From contig PABH01000049.1 of assembly GCA_002702705.1 (NCBI GenBank), positions 62,001 through 126,000 on the forward strand: a DNA stretch of 64,000 nt. Reading direction: 5' to 3'. Of the stretch, positions 8,152 through 17,400 are shown one piece after another; position 1 is the stretch's first letter; each line of letters opens with the position of its first letter. The position numbers and the translations under genes were made by a program. Source of the DNA: Anaerolineaceae bacterium (GTDB lineage: Bacteria > Chloroflexota > Anaerolineae > Anaerolineales > Anaerolineaceae). The notes under the pieces were generated by a model. It made no database searches. It was not told the origin of the DNA and was given only the letters and a program-made list of their open reading frames with translations.

Positions 8152-8859
8152 TCAGGCGGGCTTAATGGCCCAATGAATGGCAACCGTATTAAACATATAG
8201 CGCTTAAAATTGACCTGTTCAAAACCGGCAGCGGTCAGGTGTTCTGCCAATGCCTCTGCGGATAAAAAGTTCTCGGTTGTTTCTGGTAAATAAACATAGG
8301 CATCCCGGTCTCCGGTTAGTAAATTTCCTAAAAATGGAATAACCCGGTGCATATGAAAGTTGATGAAAGGACTGAGTAGAGACTTTTTGGGTTTGGTGGT
8401 GTCCAGCGAAACAAAAACACCACCCGGTTTTAATACCCGCCATTGATCTCTTAAGGCTTGATCCAGATCGACGACGTTCCTTAATAAAAAGCCGGATACA
8501 ACCGCATCAAAGACATTGGATTCAAAAGGAATATGTAATGCATCCGCAGCGGAAAAGTCCAGTTTCGGTCCAGGGCGTTTTTGTCCGGCTTGCATCATAC
8601 CCAGGGTAAAATCTGCGGCGGTGATGTGTGCCTGTGGATATTGGCGGACGGCTTCGGCTGCCAGGTCTCCGGTTCCGGCACCCAGGTCTAACAGGTGCCC
8701 GTCCGAGGGTAGGTCTGTCTTTCGGATCACGATTTTCCGCAGCCGAACATCCATTCCACCCGTCATAAGCCGGTTCATTAAGTCATAACGAGGGGCAATG
8801 CGCCCAAACATATCTTGTACGGCACGGGCACGTTCTTCAGGGTTAACGGTAGGATTCAT
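8152..8859 (-). CDS. ubiE: Demethylmenaquinone methyltransferase
   Basis: A 235-residue UbiE/MenG family enzyme, which C-methylates demethylmenaquinone with SAM in the last step of menaquinone synthesis. Family marks are FGRIAPRYDLMNRLMTGG near residue 18, motif I LLDLGAGTGDLA near 56, the FLLRNVVDLDQALRD block and LKPGGVFVSLDTTKP. Length is normal for the family. The start overlaps the end of the histidine kinase gene upstream by 17 bp, so the two are cotranscribed and probably translationally coupled, an unusual pairing. No other menaquinone gene is in the window. Confidence 0.9.
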   Translation of the reverse strand: MNPTVNPEERARAVQDMFGRIAPRYDLMNRLMTGGMDVRLRKIVIRKTDLPSDGHLLDLGAGTGDLAAEAVRQYPQAHITAADFTLGMMQAGQKRPGPKLDFSAADALHIPFESNVFDAVVSGFLLRNVVDLDQALRDQWRVLKPGGVFVSLDTTKPKKSLLSPFINFHMHRVIPFLGNLLTGDRDAYVYLPETTENFLSAEALAEHLTAAGFEQVNFKRYMFNTVAIHWAIKPA

Positions 8860-10537
8860 TGGAATTGGGTACCCAGGCTAGGATGGTAGTGCCTTGATTT
8901 GGTTCGGAGGTGAATTCAACATCTCCGCCTGCGTTTCGGGCACGGGTTTGCATATTGGCTAGGCCATGACCAATACTCATTTTTTTCTTTTCAAATTCAA
9001 AACCACGGCCATTGTCGCTGACTTCCAGCAAAGTACGTTCCGGCGTTTTCCACAAGGTAATCTCTACATTACGTGCTCGAGCATGTTTGGCAATATTTGC
9101 CATCGCTTCCTGGCAGATGTGGAAGAGGGCAATTGCTTTGCTCTCCTCAAGATTGGGAAAACCATCCGTTGGACCGGACAAACTGATTTCCAGCAGAGTG
9201 TTTACTCTCAGTTCGTTGACTAAACGTTGAATGCCGTTCATCAGACTCTCATCATGCAGCTGGCGCGGACGCAAATCCATAATATAGGTCCGAAGGTCGC
9301 GGATGACGCCATTCAAATCAGAAATGGATTGTTCAATCCGCTGATGAGCTGCGTCAGTATCCTCATTTAATAAAAGGCGGGCATGTTCTAAGGTTAAGCC
9401 AACCGCATAAATGGATTGGATAATGCCGTCGTGCAGGTCCATCCCGATCCGTTCTCTTTCTTCGAGAATGGCTAAACGACGACCCTGTAAGTTGAGACGC
9501 ATGTTTTCGATGCCGGTGCCTACCCAGGAACTGATGGCGGCCAGATACTGCATTTCAAGATCGTCTAATGGCTGCGGGTGGCAGGTGGCGACACACAATA
9601 CACCCAGGGTTCCCCGGCGGCCATGCAGCGGTAAAACGGCTAACTGACGGAAACCGAGGGTGGTAACTTCTTCGTTTAGTTCACAGTTATCATCATCGCA
9701 GGGCAGGTCTAACAATCGCGGCATACCGTCTTTGGCGGTAACGCCGACATATCCCTCCCCTAATTTAAATTTATCGCTGCGCCATAAACGATTAACCAGA
9801 TCACCACGATGTAATACCAGGCTCAGTTTGCGTTTGTCCTCATTCATTAAGAAAAACTCACCTACTTCCAGACGCAGGTAAGCCAGCAGTTGTTTGAGTG
9901 CTTTTTCAAGCACCTCATCAATATCGGAGGATGTGGCTAATGTAGAAGCGAGTTCGTTTAATAAGGCCAGGTTTTCATTACGGCGGGTTAAGGTGCGGTC
10001 TCGTTGAATTAATCCACGGTACATGCGGGCGTTGGAAATGGCCACGGCGGCATAAGCAGCCAGGGTTTCAATCACCATTTGATCGTCTTGGGTAAATTCT
10101 TTCCCGTTTTGTTTGTTGGTCAGGTAGATTTGTCCCAAATTACGATCTGTCAGCCGGATGGGAACTCCCAAAAAAGAAGCCATATCGGGATGGCCCGATG
10201 GAAACCCGGCACTGCGGGGATGTTTTTTTAGATCGGGCAAACGAATGCTGTGATCAGACCGCATTAACTCACCGATCAGACCAAGTCCCTTAGGGGGATG
10301 GGGCATTTTTTTGATCTCAGCCGGTGACATGCCAATTGGGATAAACTGCTCTAATTCCCCGTTTTCATCTGTCACCCCAACCGCTGCGAATTGTGCATCA
10401 ACTTGTTGACAGGCCACCACAGCGATTCGTTCTAATAAGGAGTCAAGCGACGTATCCTGCACCAATTCAAGACTGGCCTGATGTAAGGCAATTAAACGTT
10501 GTTCCAGTTGTTCGCGGGTTAAAGTCGGCATACTCAT
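8843..10537 (-). CDS. GAF-domain sensor histidine kinase (NarL/LiaS-partner type)
   Basis: A 564-residue soluble kinase. Two GAF domains (about 20-165 and 190-340) are followed by a HisKA_3 dimerisation domain with the phospho-acceptor motif ERERIGMDLHDGIIQS and a GHKL ATPase domain (FHICQEAMANIAKHA as N box, DNGRGFEF as G1). Such kinases phosphorylate NarL-type response regulators; none is next to it. The second GAF carries a Cys pair, CDDDNC, which could respond to redox or metal, but this is conjecture. The ATG at 10537 is preferred to a TTG at 10558; neither has a good ribosome binding site. Its 3' end overlaps ubiE. No membrane segments. Confidence 0.88.
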   Translation of the reverse strand: MSMPTLTREQLEQRLIALHQASLELVQDTSLDSLLERIAVVACQQVDAQFAAVGVTDENGELEQFIPIGMSPAEIKKMPHPPKGLGLIGELMRSDHSIRLPDLKKHPRSAGFPSGHPDMASFLGVPIRLTDRNLGQIYLTNKQNGKEFTQDDQMVIETLAAYAAVAISNARMYRGLIQRDRTLTRRNENLALLNELASTLATSSDIDEVLEKALKQLLAYLRLEVGEFFLMNEDKRKLSLVLHRGDLVNRLWRSDKFKLGEGYVGVTAKDGMPRLLDLPCDDDNCELNEEVTTLGFRQLAVLPLHGRRGTLGVLCVATCHPQPLDDLEMQYLAAISSWVGTGIENMRLNLQGRRLAILEERERIGMDLHDGIIQSIYAVGLTLEHARLLLNEDTDAAHQRIEQSISDLNGVIRDLRTYIMDLRPRQLHDESLMNGIQRLVNELRVNTLLEISLSGPTDGFPNLEESKAIALFHICQEAMANIAKHARARNVEITLWKTPERTLLEVSDNGRGFEFEKKKMSIGHGLANMQTRARNAGGDVEFTSEPNQGTTILAWVPNSNESYR

Positions 10538-10618
10538 AAGTTTTAATCGCCAATCCAATGGTAATGATTAATTTTACTTGAATTTGTCCGAATTCGCCAA
10601 TTTATAAAAATGGAAAGT

Positions 10619-10674
10619 AACCACGAAGAGAAAAAAGTAACCACGAAGACCACGAAGAATCACGAAGAAAAAAG
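10619..10674 (+). repeat. CCACGAAGA short tandem-like repeat
   Basis: AACCACGAAGAG, AACCACGAAGACC, ACGAAGAATC and ACGAAGAAAA follow one another. This CACGAAG pattern is a common low-complexity intergenic repeat in environmental bacteria. Confidence 0.6.
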
Positions 10675-10682
10675 CAGAGAGA

Positions 10683-10888
10683 GTAGGTTGGGCAAGCTTA
10701 GTAATCAAAATGGTTTTTCGCAAAATGAGAATCAACTTTACGGCGATTTGTTAGCCACGTGCCCAACAAAAAACATAAAAACGCACGAGAGGGAGGAAGT
10801 AGGTTGGGCAAGTTTAGTAATCAAAACGTTTTTTCGCAATAAAAGAATCAACTTTTCGGTGATCGGGTAGCCATGTGCCCAACAAAAA
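10683..10888 (+). repeat. TAGGTTGGGCA element, two units
   Basis: Each unit of about 90 bp starts GTAGGTTGGGCA and ends TGCCCAACAAAAA, so the ends are inverted copies of GTTGGGCA. The interiors share CAAAATGAGAATCAACTTT-like sequence. Same family as the arrays at 32106 and 45953. Confidence 0.8.
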
Positions 10889-11031
10889 AACAATAAAATA
10901 CACGAGAGCAGGTTGGGCAAAGTTTGCATATCAGGTAGGATTTTTGTAAAAGAGTAATTGATTTCACAGCTAATCCATCTGTTTAAAACCACACAGAAGA
11001 TCAGAAGTACAGAGAAAAAAATACACTTTCC

Positions 11032-11784
11032 TTAAATCTTCTCTGCGATGATCAAAAAACGATGGGTGAACGTTTGAAAATAACCATTTTCAAGAATATG
11101 CTGGTGTAACTGTTTCAGCTTATCGATTGACTGCTGCACATCGAAGCCGGGAATTTGCCACTCGATCACTTTTAAATAATATACCACCGCCCCAATATCC
11201 AAAAAACGATTTTCCGGAAAAGCTTCCTGTTGAGTTTTGATATTCAACTGGGCAGCCTTTAATCCATTAACCGCTGCTAACAAATCCCAATCCGCATATT
11301 GAAGGTTTATTCCCGGTGCCAAGAATTGGTTGAGGGTTATATTATCCCGACCACCGACCTGCTGGGTGATAAATAACCCGCCGGGTTTAAGGATGCGGTA
11401 AATCTCCTTCGGGTCAAACGATTCATGGCGGTTGATCACCAGATCAAAACGTTCGTCCGGAAGTGGTAATTTTTCGCCATCATTCAGGGTATGCACTCGG
11501 ATACCTAATGGCTCCAGGCGTGCTTTTGCGATTTTGATATTGGGTGGATAGGCTTCGGTTGCCTGTGTGTCGGCGGGCAAATTTAGTAAAGAAGCCAAAA
11601 ATTCACCACCTCCCGTACCCATATCCAATAACGAGTTGGCAGCCGACAAAAACCCCAATACGATTTGGCGGTAATCCCAGGGCGGGGCATCCTCGATTAA
11701 CCGTCCCTCCAGCCAGGAAAAATCCCAACCGGAAAAATGAGCGGCTTCTGCGGCTTGAATCAGTTCAGAAAAATCGTTGGTCAT
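11032..11784 (-). CDS. Class I SAM-dependent methyltransferase
   Basis: A 250-residue enzyme with motif I LLDMGTGGGEFLASLL near residue 54, the DERFDLVINRHESF segment and LKPGGLFITQQVGG, as in methyltransferases that act on small molecules. The ATG at 11784 lies three bases after the stop of the gene upstream, so it is the last gene of a three-gene operon (13629 to 11032). Its operon partners are secreted proteins of unknown function, which gives no hint of the substrate. It could equally be a tellurite-resistance-like or quinone methyltransferase. Confidence 0.82.
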   Translation of the reverse strand: MTNDFSELIQAAEAAHFSGWDFSWLEGRLIEDAPPWDYRQIVLGFLSAANSLLDMGTGGGEFLASLLNLPADTQATEAYPPNIKIAKARLEPLGIRVHTLNDGEKLPLPDERFDLVINRHESFDPKEIYRILKPGGLFITQQVGGRDNITLNQFLAPGINLQYADWDLLAAVNGLKAAQLNIKTQQEAFPENRFLDIGAVVYYLKVIEWQIPGFDVQQSIDKLKQLHQHILENGYFQTFTHRFLIIAEKI

Positions 11785-11789
11785 AGTGG

Positions 11790-12503
11790 TCAAGGTGCGT
11801 CAAATTGTGCACAGGGATCGTAGACCGGGGTTGGTATGGGTGGCAGGTCCGCCGCGGGGAGCACTTGTAAAACATCCGTTGTGAACTGCTGGGCCGGGAT
11901 ATCAAAATAACGAGGAGTATTATTCTCGTTGTTCAGTATTAATCGCAGTTCTTCCGCAGATTGAATGGTGAGGGATCCTTGCGGCTGTGGGTCATAAATG
12001 GTCTGGAAAATGTTTAAATCGGGGATCGAAACAATAACAATACCCTGATTTTTATCTTCCAGCAGACTACCGCTGTATACTTCGGTTTCAAGCCCGTTGA
12101 ACATTCCGCGCCACATATTTTGAATTTGATAACCCTGGGGCATCAAAAAATCTTCCCGCACCGTCAGAATGCCCAATGGTCTTTCTACCGGTTGTACATC
12201 CAACTGAACCCGATTGGCGCAAATTTCCTGTAAGGATTTTTGCGGTTGGCTTTGGGCGGTAGCCTGCACACTTAATTTATATTCCAGCGCGTTGATCTTA
12301 CTATCCAGGCTTTTTTGTTGTTCTGTATTGTTGGTGCTGTTGCGCTGTGTTTTAAGCTGATCCAGCACGATCTGGTTTGGATCGGCTTGCGGAATGGGGG
12401 TAATTAACTTTTCAGCTTCGACTGCCGGGGCCTTTTGTGAAAAGACAAATACAGCAAAAAGGATCAAAATGAAAATCCCGAGAAAACTTAATTTTTTGGT
12501 CAT
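11790..12503 (-). CDS. Unknown exported protein with coiled-coil segment
   Basis: A 237-residue protein that I do not recognise. Residues 1-25 form an uncleaved anchor or signal peptide (LSFLGIFILILFAVFVF). Residues 45-75 are rich in Gln, Lys and Asn and could form a short coiled coil (DQLKTQRNSTNNTEQQK). The remaining globular part contains Pro- and Gln-rich segments and ends PVYDPCAQFDAP. The start at 12503 is set by AAGGAG six bases upstream and lies 10 bp after the stop of the preceding secreted protein, so they are in one operon. No catalytic motif is apparent. Confidence 0.7.
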   Translation of the reverse strand: MTKKLSFLGIFILILFAVFVFSQKAPAVEAEKLITPIPQADPNQIVLDQLKTQRNSTNNTEQQKSLDSKINALEYKLSVQATAQSQPQKSLQEICANRVQLDVQPVERPLGILTVREDFLMPQGYQIQNMWRGMFNGLETEVYSGSLLEDKNQGIVIVSIPDLNIFQTIYDPQPQGSLTIQSAEELRLILNNENNTPRYFDIPAQQFTTDVLQVLPAADLPPIPTPVYDPCAQFDAP

Positions 12504-12513
12504 TGGTTTCTCC

Positions 12514-13629
12514 TTACGGCCAATCAATATCGGTCATATAGGGGATCGTAGATTGAGCGGTTTCAGGGCGGGCATTGATGGCGTTGTAAAGCTGATACCA
12601 GGCTTCTACTGGTGTGTTATCGGTATAGGAACAACCTCCTCCGCAAGCCTGCAATTGTGTCATTGCGCTCAGGAAATACATCTTTGAGTAGCCAAGATCA
12701 ACGCCAACTTTACTGAGGTTTGCCCATTGGTTTGCATGTGCCCCACTGGTGAGGTAAATTTCAGGAATTGGCCAGGCAGGTTGAACACCCCAAGCTGTAT
12801 AATGTGCTTTTTTGGGTGTCCAATCATAATAAAGATCCTTATTCGGATCAGGTGCAACGGCTAAATTTATACTTGTGTCACAACCTTCACAAGCACCATA
12901 GTTGTAATAAATGTAAACACCCTGGTCGTAATCATTAAATCCATTTGCCCAGGCATGACTTATGGTGGCATAATTCCAGGCTAATTCAATATCGTTGGCT
13001 CCGGCAATGCTGACTTGTCCGGCGAACCCCTGTTGAATGACCCAATTGGATACATCTTTAACCATAAGTGCCCAGGCTTTGCCGTGGTTATATGCCCTGG
13101 TTTCAGTACAAAACCAACTTCTCGGAGAACAAACCCCGGAAATATAATAAGCAAAATTACTGGTTCCGATGCCTAATTCTAGTTTTGACTCACCATCATT
13201 AGCAAGCATAAAACCTTGGATAAATTGTTTTGTATACGTGGTTATATCATTGATGCTGGCTAAATCGTACTCAGGCTCATGTAATAAAAGAGTGCCATAT
13301 TGATCATCTTCTCCCCAAGGCTGCCCAAAATCGAGAATTAATAATTGATCCTGCCGTCCAGGAGGTTGGGTAATGGCGGCTGCTTGTAAACCCTTGTTAA
13401 ACATGCCATTGCCCAAAACACTGGTTGGTGTGACATACCAGGATGTGCTGTAGTATGCTGGCGGGGCTGCAGGAGGCGGTGGAACCGGTTTAAAAATAAG
13501 CGGCAGATAAGATAAATACGGTGGTGAATCTGCCTCAACTTGTGGATCTTCAGTATTTGCGAAAACCGTCCCACTCATCACGACACTTAAAATCAAAAGG
13601 ATGGGAAGTACTAATTTTATTTTTAACAT
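12514..13629 (-). CDS. Unknown secreted protein with an N-terminal YLPLIFK segment
   Basis: A 371-residue secreted protein, first in its operon. A signal peptide (1-24, ending TVFA) is followed by YLSYLPLIFKP and a Pro-rich linker at about 39-60. Its YLPLIFK resembles the C-terminal tails of the giant secreted proteins in this window but sits at the N-terminus here. The globular part has alternating LLILDFGQPW, LELGIGTSNF, VSIAGANDIELAWN and IYLTSGAH segments, which suggests a TIM-barrel of the glycosidase type with Asp/Glu at strand ends, though no family could be named. It has six Cys, in close pairs (CSPRSWFC, CEGC, CGGGC), compatible with disulfides. Confidence 0.75.
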   Translation of the reverse strand: MLKIKLVLPILLILSVVMSGTVFANTEDPQVEADSPPYLSYLPLIFKPVPPPPAAPPAYYSTSWYVTPTSVLGNGMFNKGLQAAAITQPPGRQDQLLILDFGQPWGEDDQYGTLLLHEPEYDLASINDITTYTKQFIQGFMLANDGESKLELGIGTSNFAYYISGVCSPRSWFCTETRAYNHGKAWALMVKDVSNWVIQQGFAGQVSIAGANDIELAWNYATISHAWANGFNDYDQGVYIYYNYGACEGCDTSINLAVAPDPNKDLYYDWTPKKAHYTAWGVQPAWPIPEIYLTSGAHANQWANLSKVGVDLGYSKMYFLSAMTQLQACGGGCSYTDNTPVEAWYQLYNAINARPETAQSTIPYMTDIDWP

Positions 13630-13655
13630 GGGGAATTAAAACCTCTATTTTTTGA

Positions 13656-13684
13656 AGTATAGCAAGAATCCCACTGAAAGAACA
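13656..13684 (-). promoter_or_regulatory. Promoter of the 13629-11032 operon
   Basis: On the minus strand TGTTCT (13684-13679), a 17-bp spacer and TATACT (13661-13656) preceded by TGC, an extended -10. It is 27 bp upstream of the first start codon. Confidence 0.5.
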
Positions 13685-13776
13685 GGTTGTTTTTTGGATC
13701 GGTTAGGGGATTGTAAGCCAATTAAAGTTGAAAGGTGAAAAGTTTAAAAAATACAGATCTGTTTCGCTTGAAGTTC

Positions 13777-13830
13777 AGATACCCGAAGGCGCACGCTGTT
13801 GTTTCGCTTCGCTCGTTATGACAGTTAAAA
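13777..13830 (+). repeat. Fragment of dispersed GCTTCGCTCG repeat
   Basis: It includes GCACGCTGTTG, TTTCGCTTCGCTCGTTATGA, the same ends as in the copy at 40387-40535. Confidence 0.5.
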
Positions 13831-14302
13831 AACGGATCGTTATCAAAAACACAGGTTGTTTTAGGGATTCTTCCTTACAAAAATCTCGGTTTTGGAACGT
13901 AACCCGACCTTGAAATTCTTGGATTTGTGTAAGCATATTTGCAAAGAACAACAGGGAAAAGATGAGGCTTTTGGGAAGAATCATCTCAAGGTCTGCTCTT
14001 TATAAGCCTGATTATAGATTAGCAGATGTATTATGTATTAGCACTGGTTCACTGCGGGTTGAATATAATAAAACTAGCTGTTCAAACAACTTGATTTTAT
14101 TTTCACCATTCTGTATGATTAAGATAATCTTTTATCCCCTTTTCCCGTGGGGAGATTCATTTTACCGATTGTGGTTTTCGGTTTTGAGGTGCAGTATTTG
14201 ACCACAATAAAACAGTATCAAACTTTTTCTACTTTTTCTTGACAAAGGTTTATTTTTTAATCCTTTGTTATTTATCGTTTAATTAATTTATTGGTGAGGA
14301 GG

Positions 14303-14340
14303 CAAACGAATAACCCGTATCAACCTGATACGGTTGTTTG
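14303..14340 (+). promoter_or_regulatory. Leader hairpin upstream of the subtilase
   Basis: CAAAC ... ACCCGTATCA-ACC-TGATACGGTT-GTTTG forms a long hairpin with one bulge. No T-run follows, so it is not a simple terminator. It lies about 135 bp before the start codon. Confidence 0.4.
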
Positions 14341-14473
14341 GCTATGTTATTCTAAAAATTTTCGTCAAAGGAGGTGCATAAAAGAAGAATTTTTACGGCT
14401 GCAAGGCAAACGGTTTGTCTTGTATTAAGTTTCTTCAATTTTGCAAAAAAAATTAGGTGGAGGCAGAATTAAA

Positions 14474-17400
14474 ATGAAGAAGAATATCTTCAAGATTTTT
14501 GCGTTATTAATGATTTTAGCCATGGTTGTTGCACCAGTGAGTGCCACACCAACGGCTAAAGGTGTCGGTCCGGACGATCTCTCCCCAGTAGATCCTTCGG
14601 AAGTTGTTGCTCGACATCCATATCCCGATGGTGTTGATAAAGCGATTAAAGATGGAAACGGTCCAGCACGGTTTATTATCCAACTGGAAGATGCGCCATT
14701 GGCTGTTTATGATGGCAGTTTGGATGGACTTAAAGCAACAAGCCCCTCGGTAACTGGAGCTGCTAAGTTAGATGTCAAATCTCCTGAAAGTAAAGCATAT
14801 CTTTCTTATCTTTCAACAAAACAAATCAATACTGTAAAAAGTATGGAAAGTGTACTTGGTCGTTCTATTAAAGTTGCTTTCCAATATCAGGTGGGGCTGA
14901 ATGGTTTTGCAGTTGAATTATCCCCAGAAGAACTGGAAGTTGTTGTTCGACAGGTAAGCGGAATTGTGAGCGTAGAGCGTGAAAAAATTCAGCAGTTGGA
15001 TACGGATGTTGGCCCAACGTTTATTGGTGCACCAGCCATTTGGAATGATTCAACTGATGCTACCAAAGGTGAAAATATGTTGGTTGGTATCATTGATAGT
15101 GGTATCAATTTTGACCATCCCTCTTTTGCAGAAGTAGGCCCAGTTGATGGTTATGTTCATGAAAACCCACTGGGTGCAGATACCTTTTTAGGTGTTTGTG
15201 ACCCGACAAATACAGACCAATATGATGCCAGTTATGTTTGTAATAATAAGTTGATTGGTGCTTACTCTTACGTAACTACAGATAGCTACGAACTCTACAC
15301 ACCAGAAGATTCTGGTGGTCACGGCTCCCACACCGCCAGTACAGTGGCCGGGAATGTGGTTGAAGCAACCATGGAAAAACCAACCTTAGATGAAACCCAA
15401 ACCATTTCCGGTGTGGCACCCCATGCCAACATCATCGCTTATGATGTTTGTTATGAAGATTCAGGCGATGGTGGTTGTGGTGGCGCAGCGATTAATGCAG
15501 CTATTGAGCAAGCGATTATCGATGGTGTTGATGTCATTAATTTTTCCATCTCCGGTGGGGCAGATCCATACGGTGAATCAACGGAACAGTTATTCTTAAG
15601 CGCAACAAATGCGGGTGTTTTTGTTTCGACCTCTGCAGGGAATAATGGCCCTGACCCGGAAACAACAGGTCACCGCTCTCCGTGGTTAATGTCTACCGCA
15701 GCCAGTACCCATAACCGTACCTATATTAACGGACTTGTTGATATGACCGGTGGTGATACGGCTGCCCCGGCAGATATTGAAGGAAAAGGTTTTACCAGTG
15801 GTGTTGGTCCATTACCAATTGTTTATGCTGGTGATTACGGGAATGCCCTTTGTTTAGGCCCTGAAGATAGTGGTGCTTTTAATACAGGAACCGACTTCAC
15901 CGGACAAATTGTGGTCTGTGACCGCGGTACATCTGCCCGTGTTCGTAAAGCGGAAGTTGTAGCAGCTTTAGGAGCGGAAGGTTATGTCTTGGCTAATGAT
16001 TCAGCCAGTGCTGATGCATTAGTCGGTGACGCTTATGTTATTCCTGGTGTGCATATCACCTATGATGATGGTGTTGTTTTAAAGGCCTGGATGGCTTCAG
16101 GTACTGGGCATACAGCCACCGTGTTAGGCGCCACTCGGGACACAAGTGCCAGCAATGGCAATATCATGGCCGATTTCAGTTCCCGTGGCCCCAACGGCAC
16201 GATTGATGTCTTAAAACCGGACGTAACTGCTCCTGGTGTAGATATTTGGGCGGCTGTTAATTCACCTGTCCCCGGTGTGGGAAACCCCGAATACGATTTT
16301 TATTCCGGTACATCCATGTCCAGCCCGCATACAGCTGGTGCAGCTACGTTGTTAATGTCGTTGCACCCGGATTGGACACCAATGGAAATTAAATCAGCGC
16401 TGATGTTAACAGCGGTTAACCCCGGTATCTTAAAAGAAGATGCTACTACCCCTGGTGATGCCTTCGATTTTGGTGCTGGTTTAATCCAAGTTGATCTGGC
16501 TACAAAAGCCGGTTTGGTAATGGATGAATCCACCGCAGATTTTTTGGCTGCCAATCCGGCAGATGGTGGTAATCCACAGGACTTAAACCTGGCCAGTGTT
16601 TATAACTCATTATGTCTTTCTGAATGCAGTTGGACACGAACGGTTACAAATGCATTGGATGTTGAAACGGATTGGACAACAAATGTCGTTGAACCAACGG
16701 GTGTTACAATCAGTGTTCTGCCAGCTACCTTTACATTAGCGGCTGGAGAATCTCAGACTCTAACTATTACAGCCAATGTAGATTCTGCCACAGTTGGTGA
16801 TTGGTATTTTGGTGATGTGCAATTTACGGAAGATTCCTCACTGGCTCCTGCGTCTCATATACCGTTAGCTGTGAAACCATCTTCCGGAGTTCTTCCTGAA
16901 AAACTAACTATCAATACCCGCCGAGATGCCGGTTCCAAACTGGTAGAAGATCTTCAAGCCATTGAAATTACAGATTTCACCGCGGAATATTTTGGTTTAG
17001 CTAAAGGCGCCGTCAGTGCGTTTAGTTTGGCAGAAGATCCCACCAACGGAGCAATATATGACGATCTCAGTCAGGTATTCTATACAACTGTTGTTGTTGG
17101 TGCAGATGCAGTCCGCTTGGTAGCCGAAATCACAGATACCCTCTCTCAAGATATGGATTTGTTTGTTGGTTTGGATACCGGTGATGGCATCCCACAAGAA
17201 TCCGAAGAAGTTTGTAGAAGTGCTACCGGTGCTGTATTTGAATACTGCGATATCATGGATCCTGTGGCTGGCACTTACTGGGTGTTAGCACAAAACTGGA
17301 CCTCATCCGATGTTGGTGTTGAGGATGATATTGAAATGGTAGTAGGTGTTGTGACTAGCGATCAAAACAATATGCAGGTCACTGGCCCTGATACAGTAGC

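Larger units (their letters stand above)
10538..11031. other. Intergenic region filled with repeats
   Basis: Nearly 500 bp. It holds a CACGAAGA-type simple repeat (10619-10674), two full TAGGTTGGGCA units (10683-10773 and 10799-10888) and a third unit that lost its right arm (10908-10975). No gene is supported. Confidence 0.7.
13685..14473. other. Long spacer and 5' leader of the subtilase gene
   Basis: About 790 bp without a gene. It contains a fragment of the GCTTCGCTCG repeat (13777-13830), a CTCAAGGTCTGCTCTTTA sequence shared with 23608 and 30577 (13986-14003), and a structured leader before the protease gene: hairpin 14303-14340, a perfect AAAGGAGGTG at 14367-14376 and hairpin 14402-14422. 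A TTGACA at 14239-14244 may be part of the protease promoter. Confidence 0.55.

Noticed and set aside
14378-14428. Sixteen-codon frame starting with ATA after a perfect ribosome binding site
   Set aside because: ATA is not a credible start and the peptide is not recognisable; kept only as part of the leader finding.
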